From Blastopirellula marina DSM 3645 (GTDB taxonomy: Bacteria > Planctomycetota > Planctomycetia > Pirellulales > Pirellulaceae): a stretch of 64,000 bases of DNA. The translations under genes and the position numbers were made by a program. Positions 29,302-38,126 of this stretch are shown piece after piece (within the stretch, counting starts at the first letter, position 1; every line of letters begins with the position of its first letter). The notes beneath the pieces were generated by a model. That model ran no database searches. It saw only the letters and a list, made by a program, of their open reading frames with translations, and was not told the DNA's origin. The stretch lies in contig NZ_CH672376.1 in the NCBI RefSeq assembly GCF_000153105.1, forward strand, positions 2,209,120 to 2,273,119, read 5' to 3'.

Positions 29302-30237
29302 CTAGTATTCGCCCACGACATTGCCGTCTTGCAACTGCACCAGATTTTCGACGATGTTGACATCGGTCGTTTCTCCGACGAAGCGGACCGAAGCGTCGCC
29401 AAGCGTCGCGTGCGCGCCGCCGGGGTGCCAACTGTACATGTTGGATCCATCCGCACGGCAATTGATCAGGCAATTGCCGCCGTACTGCGTGAGCCCGTCC
29501 GAGGAGAAGCGGCGAAACGAGATCCGGTTTTGACCAGCCCAGTGATGAAAACGATCTTTCTGATCTTCTCCCGTCAGGTATTGTCTTTTCCCGTCGTAGT
29601 CCTTCGGTCCACCGCACGCTTCACCCAACATAAACGTGTTGGAAAGTCCGTCGGTCACGTCCCGGAATCGGACCGACACGGGATCTTGATAGTTCATCAT
29701 GCCAGCCAAGTGCGTGGTCCCGTCATAGACTTGGGACGAGGCCGAGTATTCGCAGACCCCCGCCAAATAAGGTTCGTCAGCGGCCAGGTCATTGTCATAG
29801 TCTCCGGTGACGGCCCAGGTCCCCACTTCTTCGGCCGGCGAAGTGGGACACTTGAAAGCGGAAATCGGCGTTTGATTCAGCTGGGCGTTGGGCGCTTTGC
29901 CGTAATTGACGGTTTCGTCCCAAGCGTCGGCGATATTCCCTTGCTCGATAAACGGCAAGATGGCCCGCGACCAACTCGCTAGGGCTCGCTTTTGCCCGCT
30001 TGCTTCGGTGACCGTTTCTTGCGTGATCGGCAGCCGCCCAAAGGTGTCGTGATAATTGTGCAGTCCCAAGCCCAACTGTTTCAGGTTGTTTCCGCAACTC
30101 ATCCGGCGGGCCGCTTCGCGCGCTTGTTGCACCGCCGGCAAAAGCAGCGCTATCAAGACGCCGATGATCGCAATCACGACCAGCAGTTCAACCAGCGTGA
30201 AACCAATGCGTTGGGTAGAGCGGACATCCGTGGTCAT
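29302..30237 (-). CDS. DUF1559 protein with a prepilin-type N-terminus
   Basis: The N-terminus carries the type IV pilin-like processing motif [20 protein letters not shown], cleaved after the Gly, followed by the DUF1559 start [15 protein letters not shown]. The C-terminal hallmark region is [19 protein letters not shown]. Family members are abundant in planctomycetes and are thought to form pseudopilin-like or surface structures, but none is well characterised. The ATG at 30237 is chosen because GGAG lies eight bases upstream; a TTG at 30249 would add four residues. It is first in a likely operon with the lipoprotein and PepSY genes. Confidence 0.92.
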   Translation of the reverse strand: MTTDVRSTQRIGFTLVELLVVIAIIGVLIALLLPAVQQAREAARRMSCGNNLKQLGLGLHNYHDTFGRLPITQETVTEASGQKRALASWSRAILPFIEQGNIADAWDETVNYGKAPNAQLNQTPISAFKCPTSPAEEVGTWAVTGDYDNDLAADEPYLAGVCEYSASSQVYDGTTHLAGMMNYQDPVSVRFRDVTDGLSNTFMLGEACGGPKDYDGKRQYLTGEDQKDRFHHWAGQNRISFRRFSSDGLTQYGGNCLINCRADGSNMYSWHPGGAHATLGDASVRFVGETTDVNIVENLVQLQDGNVVGEY

Positions 30238-30514
30238 CGGAGTCTCCAAGAACTAAATCAGGGGGGGAAGTATCAGCCTGCCGAGCAGTGCTCGCTAGAT
30301 TTGGCTGACCCGAAGAAGGTGCTGGCTATTCTCTGGCGGAAGGCAAAAGACATCGATGAGACTCAGTCTCAGTGGTGTTCACGATATCCGCTTCTGCCGA
30401 GAGAACAAGGGCGCGTCACCACAAAGAGGTTCATTTTCGCGGGCATTTCATGAATTGCCCGAGTTCGACCTGGTGAGGATCCCTTATCTTCGCTCAACGG
30501 CAACTTGATTTGCG

Positions 30515-31426
30515 TTAGTAGATATTGGGGACCACGGCCTCAGGCGGGCTGGGCTTTCGCGCGTAATCCTCGTTGCGCTCGCGCGGCGGCAAGACGACGG
30601 TCTCTTTGGGGATTTCTCGGTACGGCAACAGCTCTAAGAGATGATGGATGCAGTTTAGTCGCGCCCGCTTTTTGTCGACCGCTTCGACGATCCACCAAGG
30701 GGCTTCGTCGATGTTCGTTTCTTCCAGCATTCGTTCTTTCGCGACGGTGTATTGCTCCCAGCGGCGGCGCGATTCGAGATCCATCGGACTCAGTTTCCAC
30801 TGCTTCAGCGGATCGTGAATTCGGCATTGAAAGCGAAACTGCTGCTCTTCGTCGGTGATCGAGAACCAGTACTTGATCACATACATGCCGGCGCGAACGA
30901 GCATCCGTTCAAAGTCGGGGACCGAGCGAAAAAATTCTTCGTACTGCTGATCGCTGCAAAATCCCATGACGCGTTCGACGCCGGCTCGGTTGTACCAGCT
31001 TCGATCGAACAGGGCGATTTCGCCGGCGGCCGGCAAGTGGGGAACAAATCGTTGAAAGTACCACTGCGACTGCTCCCGTTCGTTCGGCGCCGGCAACGCG
31101 ACGACTCGGCAGACGCGTGGATTGAGCCGCTGGGTGATCCGTTTGATCACGCCCCCCTTCCCCGCCGCGTCACGTCCTTCAAACAGAATCGCGACTTTCG
31201 CGTTGCTGGCGACGACCCAGTCTTGCAGCTTGATCAACTCGCGCTGCATGCGCAGCAGTTCGCTAAAGTAAACCTTCCGCGACAGATTCGATTCGCCATC
31301 ATAGCCGTCTGGTCGATGCCGTTCTTCCAGCGCATCTTCGAGTTCCGCTTCAAACTCTTCGTCCAACGAGTCGAGTAACTCGTTTTGAATCCGGTCCAGG
31401 TCCATCGGCATTTCGTCATCGGTCAT
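30515..31426 (-). CDS. ppk2: Polyphosphate kinase 2 family protein
   Basis: PPK2 enzymes transfer phosphate between polyphosphate and nucleotides. The 303-residue protein has a P-loop-like Walker A GRDAAGKGGVIKR, Walker B region ALFDRSWYNRAGVERV and the lid segment SITDEEQQFRFQCRIHDPLKQWKLS (the first 20 residues of which are typical). Its size fits single-domain class I PPK2. The first 45 residues are acidic. It lies 192 bases downstream of the Pit-PstS fusion gene on the same strand, so phosphate uptake and polyphosphate use may be co-ordinated. No promoter is obvious in the spacer. Confidence 0.93.
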   Translation of the reverse strand: MTDDEMPMDLDRIQNELLDSLDEEFEAELEDALEERHRPDGYDGESNLSRKVYFSELLRMQRELIKLQDWVVASNAKVAILFEGRDAAGKGGVIKRITQRLNPRVCRVVALPAPNEREQSQWYFQRFVPHLPAAGEIALFDRSWYNRAGVERVMGFCSDQQYEEFFRSVPDFERMLVRAGMYVIKYWFSITDEEQQFRFQCRIHDPLKQWKLSPMDLESRRRWEQYTVAKERMLEETNIDEAPWWIVEAVDKKRARLNCIHHLLELLPYREIPKETVVLPPRERNEDYARKPSPPEAVVPNIY

Positions 31427-31486
31427 CGATCAGGCTCCTGGAGGCGCAATTTTGGAAGTTGTGCGATGAGAAAATTCGGCCCTATT

Positions 31487-31515
31487 TCTCTTCGTAGCCC
31501 ACTGCGCAAGCGAGG
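31487..31515. repeat. Partial REP family A copy
   Basis: TCTCTTCGTAGCCCACTGCG followed by CAAGCGAG matches the left half of the palindrome at 11353-11389. The right half has decayed here (the sequence continues GTAAAGG). It lies in the spacer between the phosphate transporter fusion gene and ppk2. Confidence 0.6.
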
Positions 31516-31618
31516 TAAAGGCGGTCGCAAACAAGTGACGAAGGTCTAACGAAACCCGAAACGTACGAATCTCGAAACCGCTGCATCATTCATCCGACAT
31601 TCGTCGTGGTCGCCGACC

Positions 31619-33586
31619 TTACTCGTACCAACGCGGCTCGTATCCGGCCTGCAGTTTATCCAATTGTTGGCTGGTCAGGTTGGGCGTCAACGGAATAAAT
31701 CCTGCGTCCAGGACGATCTGTTGCCCATCCTGCGAGAGAATGAAACGCAGCAACGCGTCAATCGGCGGCGCCAATTTTTCGCCGCTGGGCTTATTGACGT
31801 AAATATACAGGAATCGCGACAACGGATACTGTCCGTCATAGACGTATTGAAAACGCTTGGCCAGATCGGGATCATTCTGATATTCGTCGGGCGAGTAATT
31901 CAGATACTCATCATCTTCATACCGTGCGATCGCGATGGCGCGAACCTCTTGGTCGCGATACCCCATCCCCGAAAAGCCGATCGCATTGATCGAGCCGCCA
32001 ACCGCTTTCACCACTTCGGCCGAGTCCTGATACGATTGCATATCGGCTCGAAACGGCGCTCCGTTCAAAGCCATTTCGCGAAAGAAGTAGCGTGTGCCGG
32101 ACTGTTCGTTGCGACCATAGGTCACAATTTCATGGTTAGGAAACGGCGGCATCACGAACTTGCCCCACCGCAATTTTTGCGCCTCGGCCTGAGCGTCAAA
32201 GATCGAATCCAACTGCGCCAGCGTTAAGCCGCGCACCGGATTCTCGGCGTTGACATAAACAGCCAACGCGTCGAGCCCAATACGAATCATCACTGGGTTG
32301 TGCCCATGCTTGTTTCGGAATTGGCTCATTTCGGCCGACGTCATCTTGCGGCTCATCAGACCGATCTCGCAATCGCCGGCGATCAGCGCCGGGGGCGCCG
32401 TGGCCGAACCTGCCGACTCTTGCGAAATCGCGACGCCGGGAGAAAGCTCTTGAAAGCGTGCGGCGAACTTCTGCATCACTTCCTTCAGCGTGTCCGAACC
32501 GACCGTCCGGACTTCGCCGGTCAAGTTGGGCTGGGCGACATAGGTCGGCAACGCGGCGATCGAAGCGGCGTCAGAATCGGCGATGACCACGTTTTTGGCG
32601 GGGGCAGGCTCATTGGCGAGTAGCTCGGTTCCCGAGACCGCCTGATGGAAGATCGGCAGCCCAAAGGCGAGTCCCGCGCTCACAGCCAGACCGGTCATCG
32701 CTTTGCCGGCGTCTTTAAAGACGATGCCGCCGGTTTCTTTCATCGGCCGCACTTTCAGCAGCAGCGAGATCGCCGTTTCGCGTCCCGCCAACAGGCCCAG
32801 AAACACCCAGGTCGTGCTCATCGGCATGTTGCTGTATTCCTTGAAGATCATCAAGATCATCGCATAGATGAAGTCGATGATCGTCGCTGAGCGGATATCT
32901 TGCGTATTGGTCTTTGAGGTCACGATATGTTGAATCGATCCGCCGCGCCGAGCAAATATCACCGCATGCAGCACCAGCATCACCAACGCGGCGAAGACAA
33001 AGTACATCGGCGTTAGCTTGCGCGGCAGATAGACGAAGATGTTCGCCAGGTCGTGCACGAGCCACTGGCTCCATAGCAGCGCCGTCGAGATCCATTGCAA
33101 CGTCACCCAGACCGTTGTCGGCGGGTTCTCCGCCGTCGCGATCATCTTCTTCTCAAACGACTTGGTGATGACCAGGTAGATGCCGATCGCGACGAAAAAC
33201 GCGACGATGTAGCCAAGCATCGACTTCGAGAGCATTCCCGTCAGATTGCCCGGTGCGAACACCGCCAACACCAAAAAGGTGGTGCTGACCGGAATACCGT
33301 AGCGCGTCAGCAGCAAGATGACCAGCGGCGGAATGATATGCAACCATGTCAGCCCGCCGGCAGGCTCGGGGAATTTCGCTAAACGCCCAAACGAGACATC
33401 GCCGTCATTGGTCAACCAGCCGTAAATAAAGACGAACAACAGCACCGTCGAAGCGAACGCCCACAGCACCCACCAAGGACGCTTGGAATTGGAGCTGATA
33501 AACGTCCCCAGCGTCTGGATCGCATCATTCGCGACAATCGAATACGCCGCCAATAAAAAGCCCACAATCGCCAAAGTCGAGGCCAT
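31619..33586 (-). CDS. Pit-type phosphate permease fused to a PstS-like phosphate-binding domain
   Basis: Two phosphate-uptake parts that are normally separate occur in one 655-residue chain. Residues about 1-310 are a divergent PHO4/Pit permease: the first signature is VANDAIQTLGTFISSN, and the two-fold repeat is marked by GIPVSTTFLVL and NMPMSTTWVFLGLLAGRE, with about ten hydrophobic helices. After a linker, residues about 355-650 look like a PstS-type binding protein (VRTVGSDTLKEVMQKFA, SAGSATAPPALIAG, YGRNEQSGTRYFF, LSRFLYIYVNKPSG). The binding domain would face the periplasm. A GAAGGTGA site lies about nine bases before the ATG, and a PHO-box-like repeat lies about 80 bases upstream. No stop or frameshift is seen at the junction. 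Confidence 0.9.
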   Translation of the reverse strand: MASTLAIVGFLLAAYSIVANDAIQTLGTFISSNSKRPWWVLWAFASTVLLFVFIYGWLTNDGDVSFGRLAKFPEPAGGLTWLHIIPPLVILLLTRYGIPVSTTFLVLAVFAPGNLTGMLSKSMLGYIVAFFVAIGIYLVITKSFEKKMIATAENPPTTVWVTLQWISTALLWSQWLVHDLANIFVYLPRKLTPMYFVFAALVMLVLHAVIFARRGGSIQHIVTSKTNTQDIRSATIIDFIYAMILMIFKEYSNMPMSTTWVFLGLLAGRETAISLLLKVRPMKETGGIVFKDAGKAMTGLAVSAGLAFGLPIFHQAVSGTELLANEPAPAKNVVIADSDAASIAALPTYVAQPNLTGEVRTVGSDTLKEVMQKFAARFQELSPGVAISQESAGSATAPPALIAGDCEIGLMSRKMTSAEMSQFRNKHGHNPVMIRIGLDALAVYVNAENPVRGLTLAQLDSIFDAQAEAQKLRWGKFVMPPFPNHEIVTYGRNEQSGTRYFFREMALNGAPFRADMQSYQDSAEVVKAVGGSINAIGFSGMGYRDQEVRAIAIARYEDDEYLNYSPDEYQNDPDLAKRFQYVYDGQYPLSRFLYIYVNKPSGEKLAPPIDALLRFILSQDGQQIVLDAGFIPLTPNLTSQQLDKLQAGYEPRWYE

Positions 33587-33662
33587 TCAACGTCACCTTC
33601 TCTCGTGTTGCCAACTCGCTGAATTTCGAGCTTAATTTGTAACACACGGGCAATCGCCTGAG

Positions 33663-33679
33663 TGTTAAGGAATTGTTAA
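33663..33679 (-). promoter_or_regulatory. PHO-box-like direct repeat
   Basis: On the minus strand two exact TTAACA hexamers are separated by five bases, an 11-bp period. This matches the PhoP-box arrangement known from Bacillus subtilis (TT[A/T/C]ACA repeats with 4-6 bp spacing). The site lies about 80 bases upstream of the ATG of the Pit-PstS gene. A TACAAAT sequence about 22 bases further downstream on the same strand may be the -10. The regulator is not in the window, so the assignment is inferred. Confidence 0.5.
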
Positions 33680-33885
33680 GAAGTTGCGCAAAAATCGGCT
33701 GATCGAAAACCCACGGCTCATCGGGTTCCGCATGAGCTTGCTGCTGCAAATATTCGCAGCAAGCCTTTCCCTGACGATTGGGCGACCAGGGGATCTCATG
33801 GTAGAAACATGACACGCGAGGAACCCTTCGACCGCGGCGTGCATAGGCGCTCGCCGATCCACACTCCAGTTAGAAAGAGAAATCG

Positions 33886-34152
33886 ATGATTGATTGGCTG
33901 CTGCTGGCGCAACGACCGATTGAACGACCTTACGTTGGCATCGGGCTCGGGCTCGGCATGATTTGCATTTTCAGCTTCGTCGTGCTGCTCTCGGCCCTCT
34001 GGATCTGGGCCTTGGTCGATGCGATCCGCAATCCCCGGCTCTCTGACAACCAGCGAATCATCTGGGTCGTGGTGATCTTGGTCACCCACATCTTAGGAGC
34101 GATCATTTATCTTGCAGCCGGCCGACAAGGAGATCGCGGCCGAGGAATGTGA
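33886..34152 (+). CDS. Small membrane protein, PLDc_N (phospholipase D N-terminal) type
   Basis: An 88-residue protein with two membrane helices (about residues 20-43 and 60-79). The second half, LWIWALVDAIRNPRLSDNQR followed by IIWVVVILVTHILGAIIYLA, fits the PLDc_N domain found at the N-terminus of cardiolipin synthases and as free small proteins. There is no catalytic HKD motif, so it is not an enzyme on its own. GAAAGAGA before the ATG may serve as ribosome binding site. The next small membrane gene starts 77 bases downstream. Confidence 0.8.
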   Translation: MIDWLLLAQRPIERPYVGIGLGLGMICIFSFVVLLSALWIWALVDAIRNPRLSDNQRIIWVVVILVTHILGAIIYLAAGRQGDRGRGM

Positions 34153-34229
34153 TGGATGCCAGCCGCCGACCGTTGACTTGCCCCACGGCGCCGGCCCCTG
34201 TTCAGCGACACCCCGCGAGGATAGCGACC

Positions 34230-34589
34230 ATGCCGGTTTACGAAGTTGTGTTGAAGGAAAAGAAGTACGGCCGGCGTCATCAATGGCGACACGAGTTCCC
34301 CCACGAAACGGCGCTGCGAGAATCGATCGATCTCGAGAACCACGAGATCGTGAGTTTTCGCGAAATCCCGCCGGGGACGATTGATAGCCTGATCCATCAC
34401 AGCAACGGCCAAATTCTGGCGCAACGAATGCTTTACTTATTCGTCTTCGCAATCGCCCTCTTGGGTGCGTTCGTCTCCTTTGCGGCCGAATACTTGCCCG
34501 CGATTTTGATCACGACCTCGATCGTGATCGTGATGGCGATCCCGTTTGTGCGCCTGTTCGTCAAGTACGCAAATGCTCTATGGAGTTAG
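34230..34589 (+). CDS. Small membrane protein of unknown function
   Basis: A 119-residue protein with a charged N-terminal part (VYEVVLKEKKYGRRHQWRH) and two membrane helices (about 70-90 and 92-112). I do not recognise a family. The ATG at 34230 is chosen because GAGGA lies 10 bases upstream. An in-frame ATG at 34152 overlaps the previous stop codon and would give 145 residues, but the extra segment looks non-coding. It probably shares a transcript with the preceding small membrane gene. Confidence 0.7.
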   Translation: MPVYEVVLKEKKYGRRHQWRHEFPHETALRESIDLENHEIVSFREIPPGTIDSLIHHSNGQILAQRMLYLFVFAIALLGAFVSFAAEYLPAILITTSIVIVMAIPFVRLFVKYANALWS

Positions 34590-34608
34590 CCCAACGCAGC
34601 AAGGTTTG

Positions 34609-34809
34609 GGCGCCATTTCCACGGCCTTGCGTGGCGATGAATGCGGTCGGAAGCGAAGGTGGTGTTGCTCGAAAATGCTCACATGACGTAACGCTTGGGT
34701 AAAGCGCGGAGCAGTTCCGTTGCTTTCAGCGATACCTGCGTCAATTCATGGTGGAGTGAGACGGAATTTCGATACGCAATCGTTGTCACGCAAGGCCGTG
34801 GCAACGCCG
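34609..34809. repeat. Dispersed palindromic repeat family B, inverted pair
   Basis: GGCGCCATTTCCACGGCCTT followed by GCGTGG at 34609-34634 and the complementary CACGCAAGGCCGTGG at 34787-34801 form an inverted pair just downstream of the DUF3465 gene. Each core can fold as CCACG/CGTGG around six bases. A third, better copy is at 35483-35520. The bases between the two cores hold no supported gene. Confidence 0.6.
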
Positions 34810-34822
34810 CTCGCCATGCCGT

Positions 34823-35278
34823 CTATTCAAAGATCAGCCCGTTATGTTGGAGCCAGCCCGCTTGATGACGTCCGCTCGGGTCGTGATGCGTCCAATGCAG
34901 AACGCCCCCTTGGGAATTCCATTCATACACGCCGTTAAAAGCGACGGTGTCCCCGACTTCCAGCAAGTTGAGTCGAGGCGCAAGATCCATGTTGTGCGCC
35001 ACCAACAACGTTTGTCCCGTGGATAGCTTCAAGATGAACCGCTGATGACGGCTCCCTTCAAGATCGTCGGCCAGCAGCTTGGTCACAACGCCTTCGCCGG
35101 TGACTTGGATTCCACTAATCTGCCTAGCGAACGCAGTCCCCAAAACATCCGTCGTCCCCTCCGGCATCACCTGCGATTGCCCAGTGAGCGTACCGGCAAG
35201 ATCGCCAAACAAACCGATTCGCCCCAGGCCAAAGCAAATCGCCGCAGCCACGACGGCTGCAAGAGTGAGTTTCTTCAT
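34823..35278 (-). CDS. Exported DUF3465 protein
   Basis: A 151-residue protein with an N-terminal signal or anchor (LTLAAVVAAAICFGLGRIG) and a DUF3465 domain. The hallmarks seen are GSRHQRFILKLSTGQTLLVA, HNMDLAPRLN, VGDTVAFNGVYEWN and HWTHHDPSGRHQAGWLQHNG. The family is uncharacterised; the fold suggests a small OB-like barrel. It stands alone between palindromic repeats of family B, in an accessory-looking stretch. A possible ribosome binding site is not strong. Confidence 0.88.
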   Translation of the reverse strand: MKKLTLAAVVAAAICFGLGRIGLFGDLAGTLTGQSQVMPEGTTDVLGTAFARQISGIQVTGEGVVTKLLADDLEGSRHQRFILKLSTGQTLLVAHNMDLAPRLNLLEVGDTVAFNGVYEWNSQGGVLHWTHHDPSGRHQAGWLQHNGLIFE

Positions 35279-36207
35279 GGGGGCAATGCTCTCTTCGCCG
35301 TAGAGATCGCGAGCACGGAACCGCGCTGGCGCCTACGAACTGGTTCCTAAGAGGGTCAACATCACAACTATAGGCTACGAAAAACTGCGAGGTCACGCCG
35401 ATTGCGGCAGGTTGGCAAGGGCGCCATATCCACGGCCCACAGAAACGCTCCAGACTGAGTGGGAACTGCTCTAGAGAAATTAGGCGCCATGGCCACGGCC
35501 TTGCGTGGCCATGAATACGGCGTCCAATCAGTTGCGGTTTAAAGATAGGTAGGAGTTGGATGAGTAGTGCAACGACTGGTTGGCCCTGACAAAGGCTCCT
35601 TTTCCGTGTGCCTCTGGCCCTCCTTCAGCCAGGGTCTGCTCTCCCTACGACTCGCAACTTCAGCAGCAACCGCAAACCTTTATCTCCCGCATTTTTGACT
35701 CGGCCGCATGGTTGCTTTATCTTCCCGTGGAAGAACGATCGATGGGACGTGCTCGCGTGTTTGGTTTTATTGAAGCGGGACCGTTGATCCTCGCTTGCCG
35801 AAACGATCGTTTCCGCCCCAGGAATTGTTGGACCATGCAGGGGTACAATTGCCGCACACGGAATGAAGGTACTGGCTGAAAAGAGCCAGCGGCACACGGC
35901 GCTTTAACGCGACCGATAAATCGCGTCGTGCGGCGAAGATTGTCGATTGACAATGCGAACGGACTTGGGGTCGAGTGTGGGGTGACGATCCGCGCTCGGA
36001 ACGAGGGTTGCGCGGCGGTCGAATATCGGGCGCCTGCTTTGCGAAGCGTGGGGCACCTGCGATGACCGCTTATCGTTTTCGATGCTGGCGACGTTGCCGT
36101 CGCCTGTTTGTCCTGTCCCTGCTTCGTACCCAAACTGGATCTTGAAAATGGGAATTCAGAGAGGCATTCACCATGAATGGGAACTGCCGGTCGGATTGTC
36201 CACGCGC
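35279..36207. other. Gene-free accessory spacer with repeat family B copy
   Basis: No reading frame here has convincing coding character; those that are open overlap on both strands and have no ribosome binding sites. At 35489-35512 there is a perfect 9-bp stem (ATGGCCACG with its complement) around six bases, the best copy of repeat family B. A degenerate partial copy (CATATCCACGGCCC) occurs near 35427. Around 35873-35889 a CTGGCT/AGCCAG stem with a GAAA-containing loop is seen. The rest looks like decayed sequence. Confidence 0.5.
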
Positions 36208-36594
36208 AAAAAAACGACGCGGTCCTGTCCACTCGGCCGCTCCGAAAAAAAACGCGCGGCGGTCCAGTCCACATTGTGAAGCTCATCACGAAGTATCGCC
36301 GCCGGCAGGTCGTAGGCAAGACCAGTTCAGAGGCGCGAGCCGATGGAAGAGGGTCGGCGATCCCAACGCGGATCGAAGTGGCCGGCCGCAATCCATCGGC
36401 TCGCGCCTCTGGCTGGTGTTTGCGCGGTTTGAGAAAATAGGAACCGGAGAACGACCGCGACGTGCTACAAAAAAAACGGTCCTGTCCACTCGGCCGCTCC
36501 AAAAAAAACGCGCGGCGGTCCAGTCCACATTGTGAAGCTTGTCACGAAGTATCGCCGCCGGCAGGTCTTAGGCAAGACCAGCCAGGGGCGCGAG
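36208..36594. repeat. ~260-bp tandem repeat array, left part
   Basis: About one and a half copies of the unit that continues beyond the IS. Each unit holds a hairpin with 17-bp arms (here 36330-36346 and 36393-36409, GAGGCGCGAGCCGATGG and its complement), two A-tracts of 7-8 bases each followed by a GGTCC[T/A]GTCCAC-like motif, and the conserved GAAGTATCGCCGCCGGCAGG stretch. The distance from one CGCGAG to the next here is 255 bases. Confidence 0.9.
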
Positions 36595-38126
36595 CCCAGA
36601 AGCGTCCGGGATTTTCTTCGCAATTTCTTCACTTGCGCCAGCGACTTCAGTTTGTCATGATTTCGACATGCAGCCGAAATCGCGACAGCGCCGAACGAAA
36701 CGGGAGTTGGCCGAATTGCCACTGTGGCCTGATCAGGTCATGGGGGGGAAGTTCGTGCGCTTATTGCAGAAGCAGCTTAGTGAGTTGCGGCGCCGTGACG
36801 ATTCTCATGGCAATCGCGAGTTGTTTCTCGATGACGTCTTCGTCACTTACCTGCTCGCCTTTTTTAACCCAACGATTCGCACGCTGCGAACGATCGAAGA
36901 TTTTAGTCAAACGCAGCAAGTCCAGCGGCATCTCTCGATTCAAAAAATCTGCCGCACTACGCTTTCCGACTTCCATCGACTCGTCGATCCTCAGCGGCTC
37001 GAGCCGATCCTGCAGGCGCTGCGCGAGCAGTTGAGCCGCAAAGAGGCCGGGCTCGGCCGCGCTGCGAACGACTTATCCGAATTGCTCAAGCGGACCGTCG
37101 CCGTCGATGGAACGTTTTTAGAAGCGGCGGCCGAGGTCGCGTGGGCCGTGCGCGGTTCAAATCAACATGGACGAGAAAATTCGTATATCCGACTCGATTT
37201 TCAAGTCGGCGTTACGAGTTGGGCGCCAGAGATGATTGTCGTCGCCGAACCGGGGCACAGCGAGTCGGCGTCGGCCGCGGCTAACGTGCAAGATGGTCGG
37301 CTTTATCTGTACGATCGCGGCTTCAGCGGCTTCGACGTCATCAACGCGCATTATCATCTGCAAAACGAATCTTGGACTCCCCGCGCGCAGTTCGTTATCC
37401 GTTACAAACCGGCTGGCGGCAATGCGCCGCACCTGGCTGACGCCGACGAAAATCCGCTAAGCGAAAAAGATCTCGCAGCAGGCGTCGTCAGTGATCGGCG
37501 CGGCCGTTTTCGCTCGTCGAAAGCAGCGCGACATATCGTTCTCGATGTGCCGTTGCGCGAGGTGATTATCGAGTATCAAGAGCAGGACGAAACGAAAACC
37601 GTGCGTCTGATTACGAACTTGCTCGACGTGTCGGCCGAAGTCATCGCCCAGCTCTATCAACAGCGCTGGCAGATCGAACTCTTCTTCCGCTGGTTGAAAT
37701 GCTTCGCCAATTTCAATCACTTGATCAGTCATCACCGCTCGGGCGTGCTGCTCAGCTTCTACGTCGCGGTGATCGCGGCGCTGCTGACCTATCTGCACTT
37801 GGGACATCGTCCGAGCAAGTATATGTTCGTGATGCTGGAGCAAGTCGCCTGCGGCGCAGCGACGTGGGAAGAAATCGCGCCGATCCTACGCGAGCGCGAA
37901 CGACAGCGTGACGTGGAACGAGCATCGGCCGCGAAGCGCCGCGCAAAAAAGAAAGCCGAGTCGTAATAAGCTGGCGTCTAACCCCGACGGCAAGCCGCGC
38001 CGCCGCCTGCGCGGATGTTGAACCGGCGCCGACCGCAAGATCAGCACACCAGCCTCTCATCCCAACACATGACGCACGCCAGGCGGCCGAAACGATGAAA
38101 AACCTGAAATCCCGGACGCTTCTGGG
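36595..38126 (+). mobile_element. Second IS4-type insertion sequence, 1532 bp
   Basis: Perfect 20-bp terminal inverted repeats CCCAGAAGCGTCCGGGATTT lie at 36595-36614 and, inverted, at 38107-38126. A 6-bp direct repeat CGCGAG flanks it (36589-36594 and 38127-38132). Removing the element and one duplication restores a normal repeat unit of the array, which proves that the element inserted into pre-existing repeats. It carries one intact transposase gene. About 135 bases between the gene's stop and the right end hold no gene. Confidence 0.93.
36668..37966 (+). CDS. IS4-family transposase
   Basis: A 432-residue DDE transposase, unrelated in detail to the one at 21.5 kb. Catalytic residues are visible in TVAVDGTFLEA (Asp), LYLYDRGFSGFD (Asp) and YQQRWQIELFFRWLK (Glu, within the YREK-like motif). 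The N-terminal segment PLWPDQVMGGKFVRLL is a DUF4372-like start common in this group. The C-terminus is rich in Arg/Lys/Ala. The ATG at 36668 lies 54 bases inside the left inverted repeat. No frameshift or stop interrupts it. Confidence 0.94.
   Translation: MQPKSRQRRTKRELAELPLWPDQVMGGKFVRLLQKQLSELRRRDDSHGNRELFLDDVFVTYLLAFFNPTIRTLRTIEDFSQTQQVQRHLSIQKICRTTLSDFHRLVDPQRLEPILQALREQLSRKEAGLGRAANDLSELLKRTVAVDGTFLEAAAEVAWAVRGSNQHGRENSYIRLDFQVGVTSWAPEMIVVAEPGHSESASAAANVQDGRLYLYDRGFSGFDVINAHYHLQNESWTPRAQFVIRYKPAGGNAPHLADADENPLSEKDLAAGVVSDRRGRFRSSKAARHIVLDVPLREVIIEYQEQDETKTVRLITNLLDVSAEVIAQLYQQRWQIELFFRWLKCFANFNHLISHHRSGVLLSFYVAVIAALLTYLHLGHRPSKYMFVMLEQVACGAATWEEIAPILRERERQRDVERASAAKRRAKKKAES

Noticed and set aside
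35580-35879. A 99-codon frame before the repeat array
   Set aside because: There is no ribosome binding site, the composition is not protein-like and an overlapping frame of equal quality lies on the other strand.
35717-36502. A 261-codon frame on the minus strand
   Set aside because: It runs through the left part of the repeat array and spacer, with no ribosome binding site and no protein-like pattern.
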